This document shows positions 25,040 to 34,594 of a DNA stretch of 35,990 bases, one piece after another; within the stretch, counting starts at the first letter, position 1, and each line of letters starts with the position of its first letter. The notes beneath the pieces were generated by a model. That model did not search any database and was not told the origin of the DNA. It worked only from the letters and a program-made list of their open reading frames with translations. Source of the stretch: Hyphomicrobiales bacterium. GTDB taxonomy: Bacteria > Pseudomonadota > Alphaproteobacteria > Rhizobiales > Rhizobiaceae. The position numbers and the translations under genes are program-made. The stretch spans positions 1 to 35,990 of the forward strand of contig JAFKJW010000200.1 of NCBI GenBank assembly GCA_017305925.1. Direction: 5' to 3'.

Positions 25040-26136
25040 CCTTGGATCACTTTGTCCGATGGATGTACGCGCTGAAGGGCCTCTGGGCCGTGGTGGCCGC
25101 GCTGATAGTCGGCGCTTTCCTTGTCGTCCTGGCCGGAGCCAATCCACTGGAGGCCTATGCCGCGCTGCTGCGCGGCGGCCTCTTCGACTATTACGGATTT
25201 GCCAACGCTCTGGTTCGCCTGTGTCCCATCCTGCTGGTCAGTCTCGCGGTGATCATTCCTCTTCGGGCCGGCTTTTTCAATATCGGCGGCGAAGGTCAGG
25301 TCTATGTCGGCGCCCTGTTCGGAACGGTGGCCGCGCTATACCTGCCGCAGGCGATACCGGCTGTCATCCGCCTTGTGCTGATCTGCCTTTCCGGCGCTGT
25401 CGGCGGAGCGCTTTGGGCTCTGATCCCGGCGGTCCTGAAAGTCTACAGAGGCACGAACGAGATCATCACCTCCCTGCTGCTGAGCTACGTCGGCGCGAAT
25501 GTCGTCGGAGGGATCATCCACGTGTATCTCATGGAGCCGGGCGCTCCCTATCCCTATACGCGTGAGATCCCCTTCGATGCGACGCTTCCCATCTTCCTGC
25601 CGCGAACGGAAGCGCATATCGGTATTCTGATCGCGGTCGCCCTCGCGCTGATCTTCGGCACGGTGATGAAACGCAGCACGTTCGGCCTGTCGGTCGAGAC
25701 GGTGGGGCACAATCCGGTGGCGGCCGCCTACGCCGGCGTCAGCATCCGTCAAACCGCCATCTCGGCATTCGTTATCGGCGGGGCGCTGGCGGGACTGGCG
25801 GGCATATTCGAGGTTGTGGGCGTCAAATATCGCCTGTTCGACCATTTCAGTCCCGGTTACGGCTTTCAGGGCGCCATCGTCGCGTTTCTGGCCGGCCTCA
25901 ATCCGCGCACGGCCATCTTCGCGGCCATGTTCCTGGCCGTCCTTCAGGCCGGCGCCGGCTCGATGCAGCGCGCGGTGGGCGTGGACACCATGATGGTCGG
26001 GGCGCTGCAGGGCCTTGTCGTCCTGTTCGTGGCCGTCGGCCTAGCGTTCCGCTATCGCCCCCGCGTGATCACCGCGAGCGCACCACAAACCCCAGCCGTT
26101 GGCATCGTACCGGCGAACTCCAAGGTGCCCGAATAA
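25036..26136 (+). CDS. ABC-transporter permease 1 of the BMP importer (YufP/NupP type)
   Basis: 366 residues with about ten hydrophobic segments. The blocks IPLRAGFFNIGGEGQVYVGALFG and GTNEIITSLLLSYVG are the family core, and VETVGHNPVAAAYAGVSI is the coupling loop. It forms the membrane channel with permease 2. Its ATG overlaps the ATPase stop, and permease 2 begins 2 nt after its own stop. Confidence 0.93.
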   Translation: MTLDHFVRWMYALKGLWAVVAALIVGAFLVVLAGANPLEAYAALLRGGLFDYYGFANALVRLCPILLVSLAVIIPLRAGFFNIGGEGQVYVGALFGTVAALYLPQAIPAVIRLVLICLSGAVGGALWALIPAVLKVYRGTNEIITSLLLSYVGANVVGGIIHVYLMEPGAPYPYTREIPFDATLPIFLPRTEAHIGILIAVALALIFGTVMKRSTFGLSVETVGHNPVAAAYAGVSIRQTAISAFVIGGALAGLAGIFEVVGVKYRLFDHFSPGYGFQGAIVAFLAGLNPRTAIFAAMFLAVLQAGAGSMQRAVGVDTMMVGALQGLVVLFVAVGLAFRYRPRVITASAPQTPAVGIVPANSKVPE

Positions 26137-26138
26137 CA

Positions 26139-27083
26139 ATGTTCAACTTCCTTTTCGATGCGCACCAGCTTAGCGACTTCCTGGGCTCGGGTATCGGCCT
26201 CTCCGTTCCGCTGATCTTCGCGGCCGTGGGCGGGGTGATATGCGAACGTGCCGGTGTCTTCAATATCGCGCTCGAAGGGCAGATGCTCCTCGGTGCGCTG
26301 GCCGCTGCGGTCGGAGCCAACTTGAGCGGAAGCGCCGAGGTCGGCCTGATCTCCGCCGTGCTGACTGGTGCGCTGAGCGGCGTGCTGCTTTCCATCCTGG
26401 GCGTTTCGCTGCGCGGCAACCAGATCGTTATCGGTCTGGCGATCACGCTTTTCGCGTCAGGCTTCACCTCCTTCATGTCGCGTGTGCTTTTCCCGGAAGG
26501 CGCCAATAGCCTGCGGCTGGACGGGTTCCGGCCTTTCGGGCTGCCGCTTCTGGAGAACATTCCGTTCTTCGGCAAGATACTGTTTCAGCAGGATGCGCTG
26601 TTCTACCTGATGCTCATTCTGGTGGCCGTGACGATGTTCGTCATCTATCGCACGCAGCTTGGCCTGAGTATCCGCGCGATAGGAGAAAACCCAGGCGCGG
26701 CGGACACTGCCGGCGTCCCGGTGATGCTGCTGCGCTATTCCTGCGTGATCGCAGGCTCCGCGATCGCGGCGATCGGCGGCGCCTACATCGTGCTTGCCCA
26801 GGTATTCCTGTTCTCCGACAACATAACGGCCGGCAAGGGCTTCATCGCGCTCGGCGCCATTGTGCTCGGCAGGTGGAACCCGCTTTTCGCAACGCTTGCC
26901 TGTCTTTTGTTCGGCGTGTTCGACGCATTGCAACTGCGTATGCAGGCCACCCAGCCGGACATTCCGGCGCAGCTCTTCGCCGCCATGCCCTACGTCATCT
27001 CGATTCTCGCATTCGTGGGTCTCATCGGGCTCGTCCATCCGCCGGCAGCGGGCGGAAAACACTACGACCGCGAGGTTCGCTGA
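26139..27083 (+). CDS. ABC-transporter permease 2 of the BMP importer (YufQ/NupQ type)
   Basis: 314 residues, about eight to nine membrane segments. Family blocks are GGVICERAGVFNIALEGQML near residue 30 and RAIGENPGAADTAGVPV near residue 185; GKGFIALGAIVLGRWNP lies near residue 230. It completes the importer. The aminohydrolase gene starts 51 nt downstream, probably on the same transcript. Confidence 0.93.
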   Translation: MFNFLFDAHQLSDFLGSGIGLSVPLIFAAVGGVICERAGVFNIALEGQMLLGALAAAVGANLSGSAEVGLISAVLTGALSGVLLSILGVSLRGNQIVIGLAITLFASGFTSFMSRVLFPEGANSLRLDGFRPFGLPLLENIPFFGKILFQQDALFYLMLILVAVTMFVIYRTQLGLSIRAIGENPGAADTAGVPVMLLRYSCVIAGSAIAAIGGAYIVLAQVFLFSDNITAGKGFIALGAIVLGRWNPLFATLACLLFGVFDALQLRMQATQPDIPAQLFAAMPYVISILAFVGLIGLVHPPAAGGKHYDREVR

Positions 27084-27134
27084 AAACGCAGAGCTGCTGG
27101 CCTGCGTCATGAATTCCGTTCACATGAGGCTCCA

Positions 27135-28679
27135 ATGAAACGCACTATCGTCACCGCAAAATGGGTCGTAACCGGTATCAAGGACCGACACTCCCCCGAA
27201 ATCCTATCGGACGGCGCGGTTCTTTCGAGCGATGGCGTCATCGAGGCTGTCGGCAGTCTATCCGAGCTCAAGCGCCTCGCTCCCGAGGCGAAGGTGGAGA
27301 ATTATCCCAACCACATAATGCTGCCGGGCTTCGTCAACAGCCACCACCATGTCGGGTTGACCCCGCTGCAGGTCGGAACCCCCGACTTGGCGCTCGAAAT
27401 GTGGCTCGCCTACAGAAGTTTCGAGCGCCGCGTTGATTACTATTTGGACACGCTCTATTCCGCTTTCGAGATGCTCGCCTCGGGAACCACGACCGTGGCG
27501 CATGTCAACGGGTGGCTGCCGGGCGACCTGGCCACTGCTCACCGCGGATCGACGATGATCCTCGATGCCTACCGCAAGATCGGCATGCGGGCATCGTTTT
27601 CGATCATGGCCCGGGATCAGAACCGGTTGGTCTATGAGGACGACGAGCAGTTTTGCGCTCGACTTCCGTCCGAGCTTGGCAGGAAGCTTTCCGAGCGGCT
27701 CCGCAGCCAGAGCACTCCGATCAGCGAGAGCATCCAGCTTTTCGAGCAGCTCACGCGGGAGAACGAGGGGCAGAGCCTGACCCGCATCCAGCTCGCGCCC
27801 GCGAATCTGCATTGGTGCAGCGACGACGCTCTGCTTGCGCTCGAGGAAAAGTCCCGTTCGGCGAACGTGCCGATGCACATGCATCTGCTCGAAACGATCT
27901 ACCAGAAAGAGTATGGCCGGCGCCGTTCGAACGGGAAGACGGCCGTCCGGCATCTCTATGATCTCGGCATACTCAGCCCGCGTATGACGCTCGGACACGG
28001 CGTCTGGCTGAGTGAGGAAGACATCGAGATCGCCGCGCAGACAGGAACCTGCATCTGCCACAACTGCTCGTCCAATTTCCGGCTCCGTTCGGGTGTCGCG
28101 CCGTTGAACATGTTCGAGGCGCGCGGCGTGACGACGGCCATCGGCCTTGACGAGGCGGGTATCAACGACGACCGGGACATGCTGCAGGAGATGCGGCTGG
28201 TGCTCAGGGCGCATCGCACTCCGGGGATGGACGAAGACGACGTCCCGACCGTTCCGCAGGTGGTGCGCATGGCGACCGAAGGTGGCGCCAAGACGACGGC
28301 GTTCGGCGATCGCATCGGCCGGCTCGAAAAGAGCAGATACTTCGATGCCGTGCTGATCGACTGGAACGAGGCGACTTTCCCCTACCAGGACGCGGCCATT
28401 CCCGTGCTCGACGCCATTGTCCAGCGTGCCAGGACCAATGCCGTGAAGGCTGTCTACGTCGATGGTGAAGTCGTCTATGCCGACGGGCGCTTCACCAGGG
28501 TCGACCGGGACGAGATTTTGCGCGAGATCGCCGAGCAGATGGCGCGGGAGTACACGCCGGGCGAATTGGCGCAGGCGAAGCTGGTCAACGAAACGGTGCC
28601 CTATGTGCGCCGCTTCTATGATAACTATCTTCCCAAGGATCCGCCGGAGCCGTTCTACCGACAGTCCGCGCGGCGATAG
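27135..28679 (+). CDS. Amidohydrolase-superfamily deaminase (cytosine/guanine deaminase-like), substrate unknown
   Basis: 514 residues, COG0402-type. Metal-site residues are visible: H70 and H72 in VNSHHHVG, H250 in HMHLLET with E253, H288 in LGHGVWLSEED and D339 in GLDEAGIND. This is the mononuclear pattern of deaminases of purines, triazines, creatinine-like rings and related amidines. GLDEAGINDDRD is unlike the GTDG form common in guanine deaminases, and the protein is somewhat longer than typical. Its place between a nucleoside-type importer and an ATP-dependent hydantoinase suggests conversion of a cyclic amidine/guanidine to a cyclic amide such as a hydantoin. I do not know the substrate. 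Confidence 0.85.
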   Translation: MKRTIVTAKWVVTGIKDRHSPEILSDGAVLSSDGVIEAVGSLSELKRLAPEAKVENYPNHIMLPGFVNSHHHVGLTPLQVGTPDLALEMWLAYRSFERRVDYYLDTLYSAFEMLASGTTTVAHVNGWLPGDLATAHRGSTMILDAYRKIGMRASFSIMARDQNRLVYEDDEQFCARLPSELGRKLSERLRSQSTPISESIQLFEQLTRENEGQSLTRIQLAPANLHWCSDDALLALEEKSRSANVPMHMHLLETIYQKEYGRRRSNGKTAVRHLYDLGILSPRMTLGHGVWLSEEDIEIAAQTGTCICHNCSSNFRLRSGVAPLNMFEARGVTTAIGLDEAGINDDRDMLQEMRLVLRAHRTPGMDEDDVPTVPQVVRMATEGGAKTTAFGDRIGRLEKSRYFDAVLIDWNEATFPYQDAAIPVLDAIVQRARTNAVKAVYVDGEVVYADGRFTRVDRDEILREIAEQMAREYTPGELAQAKLVNETVPYVRRFYDNYLPKDPPEPFYRQSARR

Positions 28680-28835
28680 TGAGCCGTGGAGCTCAGGGCG
28701 GGATTCCAACATATATCGTTTGAATGACGCCCTGGGCCGCGGTCCGGGGTTGAGGAAGGAGGCCGCTTTCGTGTTCTATGCGGGAGCGGCCAATAGAGTG
28801 ACGACTGGTGTGCGCGACGGCGCCGGGGAGATGGA
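28680..28835 (+). other. Gap between aminohydrolase and hyuA
   Basis: 156 bp without an open frame I can support. GGGGAG at 28825-28830 is the ribosome-binding site of hyuA. No promoter is obvious, so hyuA probably shares the upstream transcript. Confidence 0.4.
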
Positions 28836-30914
28836 ATGAAGACGATCGGCGTTGACGTGGGCGGGACCTTTACCGACCTTGTCTTCTGCGACATGGAAAC
28901 CGGGGCGCTTGCGATACACAAGGTTTCCACCACCCCGCAGGATCCCTCGCAGGGTGTGATGACGGGGATCCGGGAGCTTTGCGCCGACAACGGCGTTTCG
29001 CCGGGCGATATTGGCTATGTCTTCCACGGCACGACGACCGCCACCAACGCCGTTCTCGAGAACAAGGGCGCGCGGGCGGGCATGATCACCAATGAGGGCT
29101 TCCGCGACATCATTCACATCGCGCGTCACCAGCGCGTCGAGCATTATTCGATCATGCAGGATCTGCCCTGGCAGAGCCGGCCGCTGGTTCAGCGGCGCTA
29201 CCGCAAGACGGTGCCGGGCCGCCTCATACCGCCCACCGGCGAGGAGCTCGTACCGCTCGACGAGGACGCGGTACGCCGCGCGGCGCAGGAACTCAAGGAG
29301 GACGGCGTGGAGTCCGTCGCGATCTGTTTCCTGTTCTCGTACCTCAACCCGGCTCACGAGCAGCGTGCCAAGGCGATCGTGGAAGAGGTGATGCCCGACG
29401 CCTTCGTCACGACCTCGTCTTTCGTGTCCCCGCAGTTCCGCGAATACGAACGGTTCACCACCGCCTCGCTGGCTGCGTTCATCGGTCCGAAGGTCGGCAA
29501 CTACGTGCGTCACCTCGATGGCGCGCTGCGCGAGGCCGGCGTCAGCGGGGACCTGCGCATCATGGCTTCGAACGGCGGTGTCGCGACGGCAAAGATGGTG
29601 ACCGAGAAGCCGGCGCTGACGCTGCTTTCGGGCCTAGCCGCCGGCGTTCTGGGCGGCGCCTGGATCGGCGATCTCGTCGAGCGGCAGCGCCTCATCACGT
29701 TCGACATCGGAGGCACCAGCGCCGATATCGGCATTCTGGTGGACGGCGTCTTCGCGGAGACCGACGCCCGTTCCACCTCCATCGCGGGCTTCCCGCTGCT
29801 GATGCCGATGCTCGACATCCACACGATCGGTGCCGGCGGCGGCTCGATCGCCTATGTGGACCGCGGCGGCGCCTTCCGCGTCGGGCCGCAGAGCGCCGGC
29901 GCCGTGCCCGGTCCCGCGGCCTATGGCCGTGGCGGCGACCGGCCGACCGTCACGGATGCCAATCTTGTGCTGGGACGCCTCGATCCGCACGATTTCCTCG
30001 GCGGCGGCATGAAGCTCGACCAGTCCGCCGCGCAGGCCGTGATCGCGAAGCTGGCCGCCGAACTCGAACTGCCCGTCAACGAGACGGCCGAGGGGGTGCT
30101 CACCATCATCAACTCGAACATGGCAAACGCCATTCGCTCGCGCACGGTCCAGAAAGGCATAGACCCGCGCGGCTTCTCGCTGGTTGCCTTCGGCGGCGCC
30201 GGCCCGCTGCATGGGGCTGAGGTTGCGGCCATGCTGGGGATTCCCGAAGTCATCGTGCCGCCCTATCCAGGCATCAACTCGGCCATGGGATTGCTGACGA
30301 CCGATATCAAATATGACGCGATCCGCACCCAGTTCCAGGTGACCGGGGCCGTGGATCTCGATCGTCTGAATGCGGATTGCCAGGCGATGGAAGCGCAGCT
30401 TTCCGCGCAATTCGAGGCGGATCACATTCCCTTGGCCGATGTCTCGTTCGAACGCGTCGGCGACCTGCGCTATGTCGGCCAGGGTTATGAGCTGAAGATC
30501 CCGATCCCCGCCGGCACGCTGACGCCGGCCGCGCTGGAAGACGTGGTTGCGGCCTTCCACAAGACCCATGCCGCCGAATACGGCCATGCCTTCGAGCAGA
30601 GCGCGATCGAGATCGTGAACGTGCGGGTGATCGGCGTCGGCCGGATGCCGAAGCTCACCGGCCTCAGGCCGCCGAAAGGCGGCTCTCTCCAGGAGGCCCA
30701 TGTCCGCACGGCGCCCTGTATCTTCCGGGCAAACGGCGAGCTGAAGAACTTCGACACGCCCGTCTACCAGCGTGCGGCACTGCCGGTGGGGGAGAGCTTT
30801 GCCGGGCCCGCCATCATCCTGCAGAAAGATTCCACGACGGTGGTCACACCTGGCGCTTCAGCGGTGGTGCATCCGTCCGGCAGCCTCATCATCACGCTGG
30901 GAGGAGCATCATGA
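28836..30914 (+). CDS. hyuA: ATP-dependent hydantoinase/oxoprolinase, subunit A (N-methylhydantoinase A family)
   Basis: 692 residues, the usual size. The N-terminal Hydant_A_N domain begins IGVDVGGTFTDLVFCD, an actin-like ATP-binding motif. The main Hydantoinase_A domain has ITFDIGGTSADIGILVDG near residue 290, TIGAGGGSIAYVD near residue 330 and LVAFGGAGPLHG near residue 450. The C-terminal domain follows. With subunit B it hydrolyses hydantoins, N-methylhydantoin or 5-oxoproline with ATP. The ATG at 28836 has GGGGAG 5 nt before it. It overlaps hyuB by 4 nt. Confidence 0.93.
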   Translation: MKTIGVDVGGTFTDLVFCDMETGALAIHKVSTTPQDPSQGVMTGIRELCADNGVSPGDIGYVFHGTTTATNAVLENKGARAGMITNEGFRDIIHIARHQRVEHYSIMQDLPWQSRPLVQRRYRKTVPGRLIPPTGEELVPLDEDAVRRAAQELKEDGVESVAICFLFSYLNPAHEQRAKAIVEEVMPDAFVTTSSFVSPQFREYERFTTASLAAFIGPKVGNYVRHLDGALREAGVSGDLRIMASNGGVATAKMVTEKPALTLLSGLAAGVLGGAWIGDLVERQRLITFDIGGTSADIGILVDGVFAETDARSTSIAGFPLLMPMLDIHTIGAGGGSIAYVDRGGAFRVGPQSAGAVPGPAAYGRGGDRPTVTDANLVLGRLDPHDFLGGGMKLDQSAAQAVIAKLAAELELPVNETAEGVLTIINSNMANAIRSRTVQKGIDPRGFSLVAFGGAGPLHGAEVAAMLGIPEVIVPPYPGINSAMGLLTTDIKYDAIRTQFQVTGAVDLDRLNADCQAMEAQLSAQFEADHIPLADVSFERVGDLRYVGQGYELKIPIPAGTLTPAALEDVVAAFHKTHAAEYGHAFEQSAIEIVNVRVIGVGRMPKLTGLRPPKGGSLQEAHVRTAPCIFRANGELKNFDTPVYQRAALPVGESFAGPAIILQKDSTTVVTPGASAVVHPSGSLIITLGGAS

Positions 30915-32695
30915 ACAAGCACGTCGCGGCCGCCGCCCCGTCCCAGACGACGCGCGTCGACCCTGTCACCGCCGCCGTCATCCACGGCGCGCTGGAGAAC
31001 ATCGCCGTCGAGATGGGCCATAAGCTCATGCGGATGAGCTATTCCTCCATCATCCGCGAGTCGGAGGACTTCGGCGCCGCCCTGACGGATGCGACGGGGC
31101 GGCAGCTCTGCGAATGCAAGATGTCGACCCCTCTGCAATCGGGCCCGATCCCCGGTTACATCCGCGGCATCCTCAAGACCATGGCGGCGCGCGGCGAGAC
31201 GATCCGCGAAGGTGACGTCATCATGCACAACGACCCGTATGGCGGGGCCAGCCACGGCCCCGATGTGGCGTTCTGCGTGCCCGTGTTCCTCGACGGCCAA
31301 CTGATCGGCTTCTCGGTGACGACGGCCCATCATCTGGACATCGGCGCGCTGACGCCCGGAAGCTGCGGCATCGTCGATGCGGTCGACACCTATGCGGAAG
31401 GCCTGCAATTCAAGGCCATCAAGGTGGTTTCGGAAGGCCGCCGCAACGATCCCGTCTGGCATATCCTGAACGACAACATCCGCGCCCCGGCCCTGGTCGT
31501 CGGCGACATGGAGGCGCAGATCAAGGCGGCCGAGATCGGCGCCGCGCGCTATCTCGATCTTGTCAGGCAATATGGTCTCTCGACCGTCAATGCCGCCTAC
31601 GAGGACCTGATGGACTATTCCGAGCGGCTGATGCGCGACGCCATACGCGCCCTGCCGGACGGCGACTACACGGCCGCGACCCGTATAGACGGCTTCCTCG
31701 ACGATCCCGATCCGGCGCGGCGCGACCTGCCGATCGTCGCCACCGTCAAGGTGCGCGGCGACAGGCTGATCGTGGACCTGACCGGCACGGCGCCGCAGAT
31801 CCCGGACAAGCCGATCAACATGCCGCTCGAGGGAACCGTCGACTGCGCGGTCTGGCTGACGTTGCGCTCCATCCTGCTCGACACGACCCTCTACGGGAAC
31901 ATCCCCCAGAATGCCGGGCTGACGCGGCCGATCGAGATCGTCGCGCCTCGCGGCACGCTGTGCAACCCGATCTTCCCTGCCCCGGTCATCGCCCGCTTCT
32001 GTCCGGGGAACCAGCTTGCCGATACGGTGATGAAGGCGCTGGCGCAGGCCGTGCCCGAGCAGATTTCCGCCGGGATCGGCAATCTGCGCGTCGTCGCCTT
32101 CTCGGGCCTCGACGAAGGCAAGCACTGGGTGCACATGGAGATCCTTGAGGGCAGCTACGGAGGGCGGTACGGCATGGACGGCATGGACGCCGTCGACACG
32201 CTCTATGCCAACACCCGCAACAATCCGATCGAGGACATCGAATCGCACCTGCCGATCCGGGTCGACCGCTACGAGCTGCGCAACGATGTGGTCGCGCCCG
32301 GCAGATGGCGCGGCGGGATCGGTACGGTGCGTGAGTTCACCTATCTGACAGACGGCGGCTTCTCGATCGAGGGCGACGGCCACAAATATCGGCCCTGGGG
32401 CTTTTCGGGAGGGGGAGACGGCCATACCGCCTCGCTCACGCTGCAAACCGAAGCCGGCAGGACGATCGACCTCGTGTCGAAGGTCCCCTATCACAAGGTC
32501 AAGACCGGCGACAGCATCCGCTCGGAAGGTCCGTGCGGCGGCGGTTACGGCGACCCCAGGGAGCGGGAGCCCGAAGCCGTGCTGCGGGACGTGCTCGACG
32601 GGCTGATCTCCATCGAAAAGGCAGAGGCGGACTATGGCGTCGTCATCGTCGGGAAGACGGTGGATGCCGAAGCGACCGCCCGCGCCCGCCGCTGA
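30911..32695 (+). CDS. hyuB: ATP-dependent hydantoinase/oxoprolinase, subunit B (N-methylhydantoinase B family)
   Basis: 594 residues, a full-length Hydantoinase_B domain. Recognisable blocks are DPVTAAVIHGALENIAVEMG, the metal-site-type HNDPYGGASHGPD near residue 110, TTAHHLDIG near residue 140 and GGGYGDPREREPE near the C-terminus. The ATG overlaps the hyuA stop as ATGA, giving coupled synthesis of the two subunits. The substrate range is that of subunit A: hydantoin, N-methylhydantoin, oxoproline or acetone-like carboxylation in distant members. Context favours a hydantoin-type ring. Confidence 0.93.
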   Translation: MNKHVAAAAPSQTTRVDPVTAAVIHGALENIAVEMGHKLMRMSYSSIIRESEDFGAALTDATGRQLCECKMSTPLQSGPIPGYIRGILKTMAARGETIREGDVIMHNDPYGGASHGPDVAFCVPVFLDGQLIGFSVTTAHHLDIGALTPGSCGIVDAVDTYAEGLQFKAIKVVSEGRRNDPVWHILNDNIRAPALVVGDMEAQIKAAEIGAARYLDLVRQYGLSTVNAAYEDLMDYSERLMRDAIRALPDGDYTAATRIDGFLDDPDPARRDLPIVATVKVRGDRLIVDLTGTAPQIPDKPINMPLEGTVDCAVWLTLRSILLDTTLYGNIPQNAGLTRPIEIVAPRGTLCNPIFPAPVIARFCPGNQLADTVMKALAQAVPEQISAGIGNLRVVAFSGLDEGKHWVHMEILEGSYGGRYGMDGMDAVDTLYANTRNNPIEDIESHLPIRVDRYELRNDVVAPGRWRGGIGTVREFTYLTDGGFSIEGDGHKYRPWGFSGGGDGHTASLTLQTEAGRTIDLVSKVPYHKVKTGDSIRSEGPCGGGYGDPREREPEAVLRDVLDGLISIEKAEADYGVVIVGKTVDAEATARARR

Positions 32696-32718
32696 TTTCC
32701 AAGAGCGAGAGGAAGCAT

Positions 32719-33702
32719 ATGCGCGCTGTTCTGCTCAATGCCCCGGATGGACCCGGGGAGAACATGGTCGTCACGGAGGTCGCGCGCGTCGAGCCCGGCC
32801 CCGGTGAAGTGCTGGTCGCGGTCGAATATGCCGGCTGCAACTTTGCCGACACGATGATGCGTCGCGGCATCTATCCGCATCCCAAGGGCTATCCCCTGGT
32901 GGCGGGGCTGGAAGTGGCCGGCACCGTCACGGCCGTCGGTCCGGATGTCGCCCGGGTCAAGGTCGGGGATCGCGTGGCGGGCTTCTCGGAGGACGGCGGC
33001 GGTTTCGCCGAGTTCTGCGCTATCCCTGCCGGAAGATTGATCGTCCTCCCCGATGCGATCGGCTCCGACGTCGCGGCCGCGTTTCTTCTGCAGGGGCTCA
33101 CCGCCTGGCACGTGCTGCACACCGTCAGCAAGACCGGCAAAGGCGACGTGCTGCTCGTCCATGCCATCGGCGGCGGCGTCGGCCTCTACCTGACGCAGTT
33201 CGCCAAGAAAGCCGGCGCCACCGTGATCGGGACAATCGGCACGGCAGGAAAGGAAAAGCGCGCCCTGGAATTCGGCGCCGACAGGGTCATCAATCGCAAC
33301 GAAGAGGATTTCGTCGACGCGGTGATGCGTTTCACCGATGGAAAGGGGGTCGACAAGATCGTCGATTCCACCGGCGGGACCATCCTCGACAACAGCTTCA
33401 GGACAATCCGTCCCCTTGGCCATGTCGTAAGCTATGGCGAGGCGGAGGCCAAGCCACTGGGCAACCTCTGGGAACAGCTTGTGCGCAAGTCGCTCACCTT
33501 CACCCGCATGCATCTGGGCCATATCGACCACCACTCCGAGTCATGGATGAACGCCGTCCGCGAGGTCACGGCGATGGCGGAAAGCGGCGAGCTCAAGGTT
33601 CCCATCGAGGAGATGTTCCCGCTCGAACGCGTACACGACATGTACGCCAAGCTGGAATCTCGACACGTCGCCGGAAAACTCTTGATGAAGATAACCGCCT
33701 GA
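32719..33702 (+). CDS. Zinc-less medium-chain reductase, NADPH:quinone oxidoreductase type
   Basis: 327 residues of the MDR superfamily. The N-terminal GroES-like domain has GCNFADTMMRRGIYP and LVAGLEVAGTV. The Rossmann fold holds the nucleotide motif AIGGGVGLYLTQFAKKAGA at about residues 153-171. No zinc-binding cysteine set is seen. The family reduces quinones or enones with NADPH. Its part in a ring-degradation pathway is unclear; it may protect against or reduce an unsaturated intermediate. The ATG at 32719 follows GAGAGGAAG and is 23 nt after the hyuB stop. Confidence 0.88.
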   Translation: MRAVLLNAPDGPGENMVVTEVARVEPGPGEVLVAVEYAGCNFADTMMRRGIYPHPKGYPLVAGLEVAGTVTAVGPDVARVKVGDRVAGFSEDGGGFAEFCAIPAGRLIVLPDAIGSDVAAAFLLQGLTAWHVLHTVSKTGKGDVLLVHAIGGGVGLYLTQFAKKAGATVIGTIGTAGKEKRALEFGADRVINRNEEDFVDAVMRFTDGKGVDKIVDSTGGTILDNSFRTIRPLGHVVSYGEAEAKPLGNLWEQLVRKSLTFTRMHLGHIDHHSESWMNAVREVTAMAESGELKVPIEEMFPLERVHDMYAKLESRHVAGKLLMKITA

Positions 33703-33925
33703 GGCGGACAGAAAAGTACACGTGCTTTCGGATGGCTTCAATGCGATGGGCGCGCAGATGTGCCCAGCGAAGTCGAGAGTATTGCCGAACGGGTCCTCGG
33801 GCTCACCGAGAGCGCACCGGCCTTTGTCCTGGCTGGCGCACGGGCGCTTCAACCAGGCGGCATGTTCCCGGTGCGGGAGATCGGCGCCTGCCCGGGGCGC
33901 CGCGAGAACAGACAGGGAAGCTGGG
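33703..33925 (+). other. Gap before the isochorismatase-fold gene, nothing firmly identified
   Basis: 223 bp. A plus-strand frame from 33760 reads protein-like (VESIAERVLGLTESAPAFVL) but matches no family I know and runs into the next gene out of frame. It may be the residue of a small lost gene. GGGAAG near 33915 is the RBS of the next gene. Confidence 0.35.
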
Positions 33926-34594
33926 ATGACCTGGAAGACCGCTTATCGTTCCTTTTACTACGCCGGCGCCGAGGAGCCTGCGGATATTCGGCTTGTCCCC
34001 GAGACGACCGCGCTGCTCGTCATTGATATCCAGAACACCTATCTCGCCGATAAGGACACGCCTGAAGAGACGGAGCGCTGGCAGCCTTTCTACAAGCGGA
34101 TGCGAGAGACCGTCATCCCCAACACCGCCCGCCTGATAGCCGAATGCCGCTCGCGTGGCGTCGAGGTGATCTACGCCCGCATAGCTTGCCTCAAGACGGA
34201 TGGGCGCGACCGCTCACTGAGCCAAAAGAAGCCCGGCTTCAACTATCTGCTGCTTCCGAAGGACCTCGAGGAGAGCCAGGTGGTGTCCGAACTCGCGCCG
34301 CTCGATGACGACATCACCATCATCAAGACGACCGATAGCGCGCTGACGGGAACCAACTTGCGGCTGATCCTGCACAATATGGGGATCAAGGACGTGATTT
34401 GCGCCGGCATCTTCACGGACCAGTGCGTGTCCTCGACCGTGCGCAGCCTTGCCGACGAGAGCTTTGGGGTCGTGGTTGTCGACGACTGCACGGCCGCAGC
34501 CACCATGGAGCTCCACCGGCACGAGCTCGAGGTCATCAACATGATCTATTGCCATGTCGCGTCACTCGAAGAGGTCGTCGGCTTCTTCGAGTGA
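33926..34594 (+). CDS. Isochorismatase-fold cysteine hydrolase (amidase, N-carbamoylsarcosine-amidase-like)
   Basis: 222 residues. The catalytic triad is D34 in LLVIDIQNTY, K134 in TIIKTTDSALTG and C167 in GIFTDQCVSSTVR. The family includes N-carbamoylsarcosine amidase, ureidoacrylate amidase (RutB), biuret hydrolase and nicotinamidase. After HyuA/HyuB, removal of a carbamoyl group from an N-carbamoyl amino acid is the natural guess. I chose the ATG at 33926 because the longer open frame from 33722 has no family match upstream. The end of the gene lies inside a very long stem-loop. Confidence 0.88.
   Translation: MTWKTAYRSFYYAGAEEPADIRLVPETTALLVIDIQNTYLADKDTPEETERWQPFYKRMRETVIPNTARLIAECRSRGVEVIYARIACLKTDGRDRSLSQKKPGFNYLLLPKDLEESQVVSELAPLDDDITIIKTTDSALTGTNLRLILHNMGIKDVICAGIFTDQCVSSTVRSLADESFGVVVVDDCTAAATMELHRHELEVINMIYCHVASLEEVVGFFE

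Noticed and set aside
30764-32494. 576-codon minus-strand open frame opposite hyuB
   Set aside because: Antisense shadow; hyuB has full-length family blocks and a coupled start.
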